Origin: Nyssa sinensis
Taxonomy: Eukaryota; Streptophyta; Magnoliopsida; Cornales; Nyssaceae
Direction: 5' to 3'
DNA length: 64,000 nt
Assembly (NCBI GenBank): GCA_008638375.1
Contig: CM018041.1
Span: 10,440,627 to 10,504,626 of the forward strand
Part shown: positions 60,490 to 64,000 of the stretch, piece after piece
How the letters are laid out: every line of letters begins with the position of its first letter
How positions within the stretch are numbered: the stretch's first letter is position 1
Program-made: the position numbers and the translations under genes
The notes under the pieces: model-generated
Told to the model about the DNA's origin: nothing
Databases searched by the model: none
What the model saw: the letters and a program-made list of their open reading frames with translations, nothing else

Positions 60490-61506
60490 CAAAGTGACAT
60501 AGTCAAACTCTTGGTTCTCAGATTCACAGGAAAGCTTCTCAGTTGGTGGGATAAACACCTTACTGATGAAACCAAAGAATCCATAATTCATGCAGTTAAA
60601 AGAGACCCTGACGGTATCCCAGTCTTTGACGAAACAATAGGACAAGGAGTACCAGATGGAGTTAACACCCTCATTTACACCATTACTAAACACTTCATAG
60701 GAACATCCAGTCATGTAACCGCTAGGATTCATGATCAGTTAACTAACCTTAAATGTCCTACACTTAGTGACTTTGAATGGTATGCAAATGTCTTCTGCTC
60801 TAGAGTTATGCTTAGAGATGATAGTAATTCTCCGTTCTGGAAAGAAAAGTTCATTAATGGACTTCTTAGTCTTTTTGCCCATAAGATTAGAGAAATCTTT
60901 AGTAAAGACACAGGAGTCATAGATTACCCCAGTCTTACATACGGTGACATCATTTGCATAGTTCGCAAAGAAGGCATGCGGATGTGTACAGACATGAAAA
61001 TTAGTAATCAAGCTGCCAGGAACAAGAAAAGAGCCAAATATGAGCTTGGCAATTTTTGTGTCCAGTATGGCCTACCCCCGTTAGCACCCTCAAAACGATG
61101 CTCCCGTCAACATCACCAAGAAAGCCACCACAAGTATCAACGCTGCAGCCATAAGTACAAAAAAACCCATCACCAAGGCGAGTCTAGTAACAAACAAACA
61201 CGTAATTACTACAAAACCAATCGTAGGAAGAAAAACCCTACTAATAAACACATTTCTCGCAAGGCAACATCTACTGATGTATGCTTTAAATGTGAAAAAC
61301 CAGGCCACTTCCAATCAGATTGTAAAGTTAAACAATTGATTAATACCCTCCAAGGAAACCAGAATCGCAAACAAGAGTTGTTTAAAATTCTAAATCTCAG
61401 AAATACAGATAGTGAACCCTCTAGTTCCTCCTCTTATAGTTCGAGTGACAGTGAAAACGAAATTGAACAGTTAGACCAATCTTCTGACCATAGTTCTCAC
61501 TATTAG
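60490..61506 (+). pseudogene. Viral coat-protein region with CCHC zinc knuckle
   Basis: An uninterrupted frame from 60511 (open from about 60490) carries the caulimovirus coat core (KLLSWWDKHL, FEWYANVFCS, then a basic Lys/Arg/His-rich stretch). Near 61280-61325 is the zinc knuckle CFKCEKPGHFQSDC (CX2CX4HX4C), followed by an acidic Ser-rich tail. A TAG at 61504-61506 ends it where a polyprotein would read on. Zinc-knuckle coat proteins package the viral genome. Confidence 0.82.
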
Positions 61507-62572
61507 TTAGACAGTCCTCTAGTTAAGATAGGATGCACAGATAATTTCACCTACAGCTATTGTAAAACAGTTAATGTTTTAAGTAAACAAGAAGAATTCC
61601 TACTAGAATTAATTAACAATGTAGAAGACCTGATAACTAAATCCCAATATTTAAATCAATTTAAAACAACATTAGTCACAGACACTCCTAAACCATCTCC
61701 AGTTATCCCTTCTAGCCCTCAAGTTCAATTTAATAAAATCTTTGATAGATTTACTAGTAACACCAAACCACTTACCATCCAAGATTTACAATATGAGGTG
61801 AACTAAACCAAAAAGGAGATCACCAAATTAAAACAGTTAATTTATACACTCAGAATCGACCATGATTCTTTAGAAAGCAAAATTGATAGTCACCTATTTC
61901 CTCCCCCTCTTGTTCCAGTTCAACCATTCCCAAGTGATAAAGTTAGTCTAACCAATAACATCACTACTTCCCCCGAGTTACTAGCTTCCAGCCAAAATCA
62001 AGATGATCACACTAGTTTCTTAACCGCAATTACTAGAATTAACTTCCAAAAATGGCGATGCTCAGTCAAGATCATAGTTTGCGAAGAGTTTGAAATTAAG
62101 GCCATTGCTCTCATTGACTCAGGCGCAAATCTTAATTGTATCCAAAAAGGCATTATCCCTGCTAAATACTTTGAAAAAACTAGAGAAAAGTTAAAATCCG
62201 CTAATGGCAGTTCGATGCAAATTCAGTACAAATTATCCAATGCACATGTGTGCCAAGATAAAGTATGTTTCAAAACTCCTTTTGTGCGAGTCAAAAACAT
62301 GTTTGATAAAGTTATTCTCGGTATCCCATTCATGTGCTTATTATACCCTTTCACCACCGACAGTGAAGGGATTACAACTAAACCTCTAAGCCAAACAGTT
62401 AGATTTAACTTCATAAAAAATCTTCAGTCCAGAGAAATAAATTCATTACAAGATCTCTCTATTAGACGCTCAGTTAATCTTCTTTCTAAGAAAAAGTCCC
62501 ATGTTGACTTTCTTTTGGAAGAAATTCAGTTTAAAAGAGTTGAACAACAGTTACTTAACCCTATACTTCAAT
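61507..62572 (+). pseudogene. Viral aspartic protease region
   Basis: The frame after the coat stop shows a TAA near 61804-61806, then the aspartic protease active-site motif AIALIDSGANLN near 62104-62140. A long readable part runs to a TAA at 62572-62574. In intact members the protease cleaves the polyprotein. Frame and stop damage make this copy non-functional. Confidence 0.75.
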
Positions 62573-63522
62573 AACGAATTAGTCAATTTGAGTCACTACT
62601 CAAACAAGAAGACTGTTCTGAGTTACCCACTGCATTTTGGCATAGGAAACAACACATTGTTCGTCTTCCCTATGTTAAAGGTTTTAGTGAAAACAATATT
62701 CCTACCAAAGCACGACCCATACAAATGAGTCAAACCCTTATGGAAATATGCCAAGAAGAAAATCAAAGGATTATTGAGTAAACAAATCATTAAGCCTTCT
62801 AAGTCACCATGGTCATGTTCTGCTTTTTATGTTAACAAAAATGCAGAATTTGAACTAGGAGTCCCTCGCTTAGTTATTAATTACAAACCATTAAACAAAG
62901 TCTTAGAATGGATTAGGTATCCCATTCCAAATAAGAGAGACTTAGTTAACCGGTTACACAAAGGAGTTATTTTTAGTAAATTCGATATGAAAAGTGGATT
63001 CTGGCAAATCCAAATTCATGAATCAGATAAATATAAAACCGCATTCACAACCCCTTTTGGTCATTACGAATGGAATGTAATGCCCTTTGGATTAAAAAAT
63101 GCTCCCAGTGAATTTCAAAATGTCATGAATGACATCTTCAATCCTTTCTCCAGTTATATTATAGTTTACATAGATGATGTCCTCATCTACTCAGATTCCA
63201 TTGATCAACATTGGAAACACTTATATTCTTTTCTGAATGTAATTAAACGCAATGGTTTAGTCCTCTCAACATCTAAACTCAAGCTATTTCAAACTTCAGT
63301 TAGATTTCTTGGTTTTGATATTTCTTATGGTCAAATCAAACCCATTCATCGGTCAATCCAATTTGCTGATAATTCCCATATCAAATCCTTGATAAAACCC
63401 AGTTGCAATGATTTCTAGGATTCCTTAATTATATTTCAGATTTTTATCCCAATCTGCGATCTCAGTATAAACTTTTATTTGATCCTCTCCATAGTAATCC
63501 ACCTCCATGGACACCTTGCTCA
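62573..63522 (+). pseudogene. Viral reverse transcriptase region, truncated before RNase H
   Basis: The RT fingers/palm signature reads clearly from 62774: VINYKPLNKVL, FSKFDMKSGFWQIQI, TAFTTPFGHYEWNVMPFGLK and the YIDDVLIYSD active site near 63170. The frame changes before 62774 and again near 63370, and a stop falls at 63416-63418. The sequence is cut at 63522 by an AT tract, so the thumb/connection end and RNase H are missing. Confidence 0.88.
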
Positions 63523-63806
63523 TACAACTGTGTATATATATATATATATATTAATCATATATATTATGGTGTATATTAAATTTATTGATTAAATATATAT
63601 ATATATATAGATTGTATTAATGATTAAGTATATATTAATTATTAATATATATATATATAATAGTCTAATATATAATATATATTATGTATTAATTTTATAT
63701 TAGATTAATATATAATAGTTAATTAAACTAATTAATTTTATTATGTTTTTATATTTAACATTATATTTTTATACCTAATATTATTAAATTAAATTAATTA
63801 ATATAT
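63523..63806. repeat. AT-rich block with (TA)n, right flank of the pararetroviral fragment
   Basis: It starts with (TA)n directly abutting the truncated RT region. It then includes a near-identical copy of the left flank block (63682-63805 matching 55011-55135, same orientation). It separates two pararetroviral copies in opposite orientation. Confidence 0.82.
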
Positions 63807-64000
63807 GGTTGGGTCAACTTTATCATTTGGGGATGGTTGAACTAGGACAAGAGGGGGAGGAAATAGGTGACTATCAACTTTTTTTTCTAAAGAATCATGG
63901 TCAATTCTGACTGTATAAATTAACTGTTGTAATCGTGTAATTTCTTTTTTGGTTTGATTGACTTCATGCTGTAAATCTTGGATGGTAACTGGTTTGGTGT
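63807..64000 (-). pseudogene. Second pararetroviral copy, opposite orientation, runs off the window
   Basis: The reverse complement matches about 61763-61955 of the first copy (the coat-protease linker), with the shared blocks CTATTTCCTCCCCCTCTTGT and GACCATGATTCTTTAGAAA. By eye the two agree at roughly 85-90% of positions. The stop present in copy 1 near 61804 is absent here. It is therefore a separate, diverged integrant or part of a rearranged array. Confidence 0.85.

Larger units (their letters stand above)
55213..63522 (+). mobile_element. Endogenous pararetrovirus fragment (Caulimoviridae-type), truncated and broken
   Basis: In plus order the fragment holds an inverted promoter/leader copy, an unassigned ORF, a promoter/leader, a primer site, movement protein, a linker region, coat protein with zinc knuckle, protease and reverse transcriptase. 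Sequence stops at an AT tract at 63523, before RNase H. There are no integrase motifs and no LTRs, which with the movement-protein domain separates it from LTR retrotransposons. The movement-coat-protease-RT order resembles petuvirus/florendovirus-like members; the genus is inferred. Frames are interrupted by stops and shifts in most genes, so this copy is not an intact viral genome. Confidence 0.88.

Noticed and set aside
1..64000. tRNA, rRNA or microRNA genes
   Set aside because: I saw no cloverleaf with A and B boxes or rRNA segment by eye. The tRNA-Met-like strings are primer sites of retroelements.

Overview
The window is nuclear DNA of a flowering plant, most likely a eudicot. It is AT-rich with sparse, intron-bearing genes that match plant families (SOSEKI, HARBI1/ALP1-like, F-box/LRR, PHIP1-like). 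Between them lie Ty1/copia, LINE, hAT-type and pararetroviral insertions. I cannot name the species, and I see no bacterial, organellar or CRISPR signal.

Layout. 1-5.2 kb is AT-rich spacer. 5.2-5.5 kb (minus) holds a small two-exon gene for a one-membrane-span protein, apparently frameshifted. 7.49-22.97 kb (minus) is one HARBI1/ALP1-like gene: its first coding exon is at 22.8-23.0 kb, its main exon at 7.5-8.5 kb, and a 14.3 kb intron separates them. That intron holds two LINE relics, a hAT-type MITE split by a young but dead Copia element (12.3-17.3 kb), and a second small hAT-type MITE inside a LINE relic. 27.96-29.40 kb (minus) is a three-exon SOSEKI (DIX-like/DUF966) gene. 31.26-31.88 kb (minus) is a broken PHIP1-like RNA-binding-protein copy. 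33.98-35.53 kb is a non-autonomous LTR element (minus). 36.07-37.83 kb (plus) is an apparently intact three-exon F-box gene. 38.36-44.40 kb is a decayed full-span Copia element (minus) with a duplicated gag region and a MITE inside it. 46.48-47.35 kb is a hAT-type element with a perfect 8-bp target duplication. 47.7-50.2 kb (plus) is an F-box pseudogene related to the 36 kb gene and rearranged by serial tandem duplications. 51.27-51.93 kb (minus) is the C-terminal part of a hAT transposase.

55.2-63.5 kb is an endogenous pararetrovirus (Caulimoviridae-type) fragment lying between AT-dinucleotide tracts. It has an inverted copy of its own promoter/leader, an unassigned ORF, promoter, leader, a tRNA-Met-type primer site, then movement-protein, coat-protein, protease and reverse-transcriptase regions. 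It is cut off before RNase H and carries several stops and frameshifts. A second, diverged copy begins in opposite orientation at 63.8 kb and runs off the window.

The most notable points are the giant transposon-filled intron of a gene that is itself a domesticated transposase, single-base frameshifts in two otherwise conserved genes, the inverted pararetroviral structure, and an unusual density of local tandem duplications between about 32 and 58 kb.
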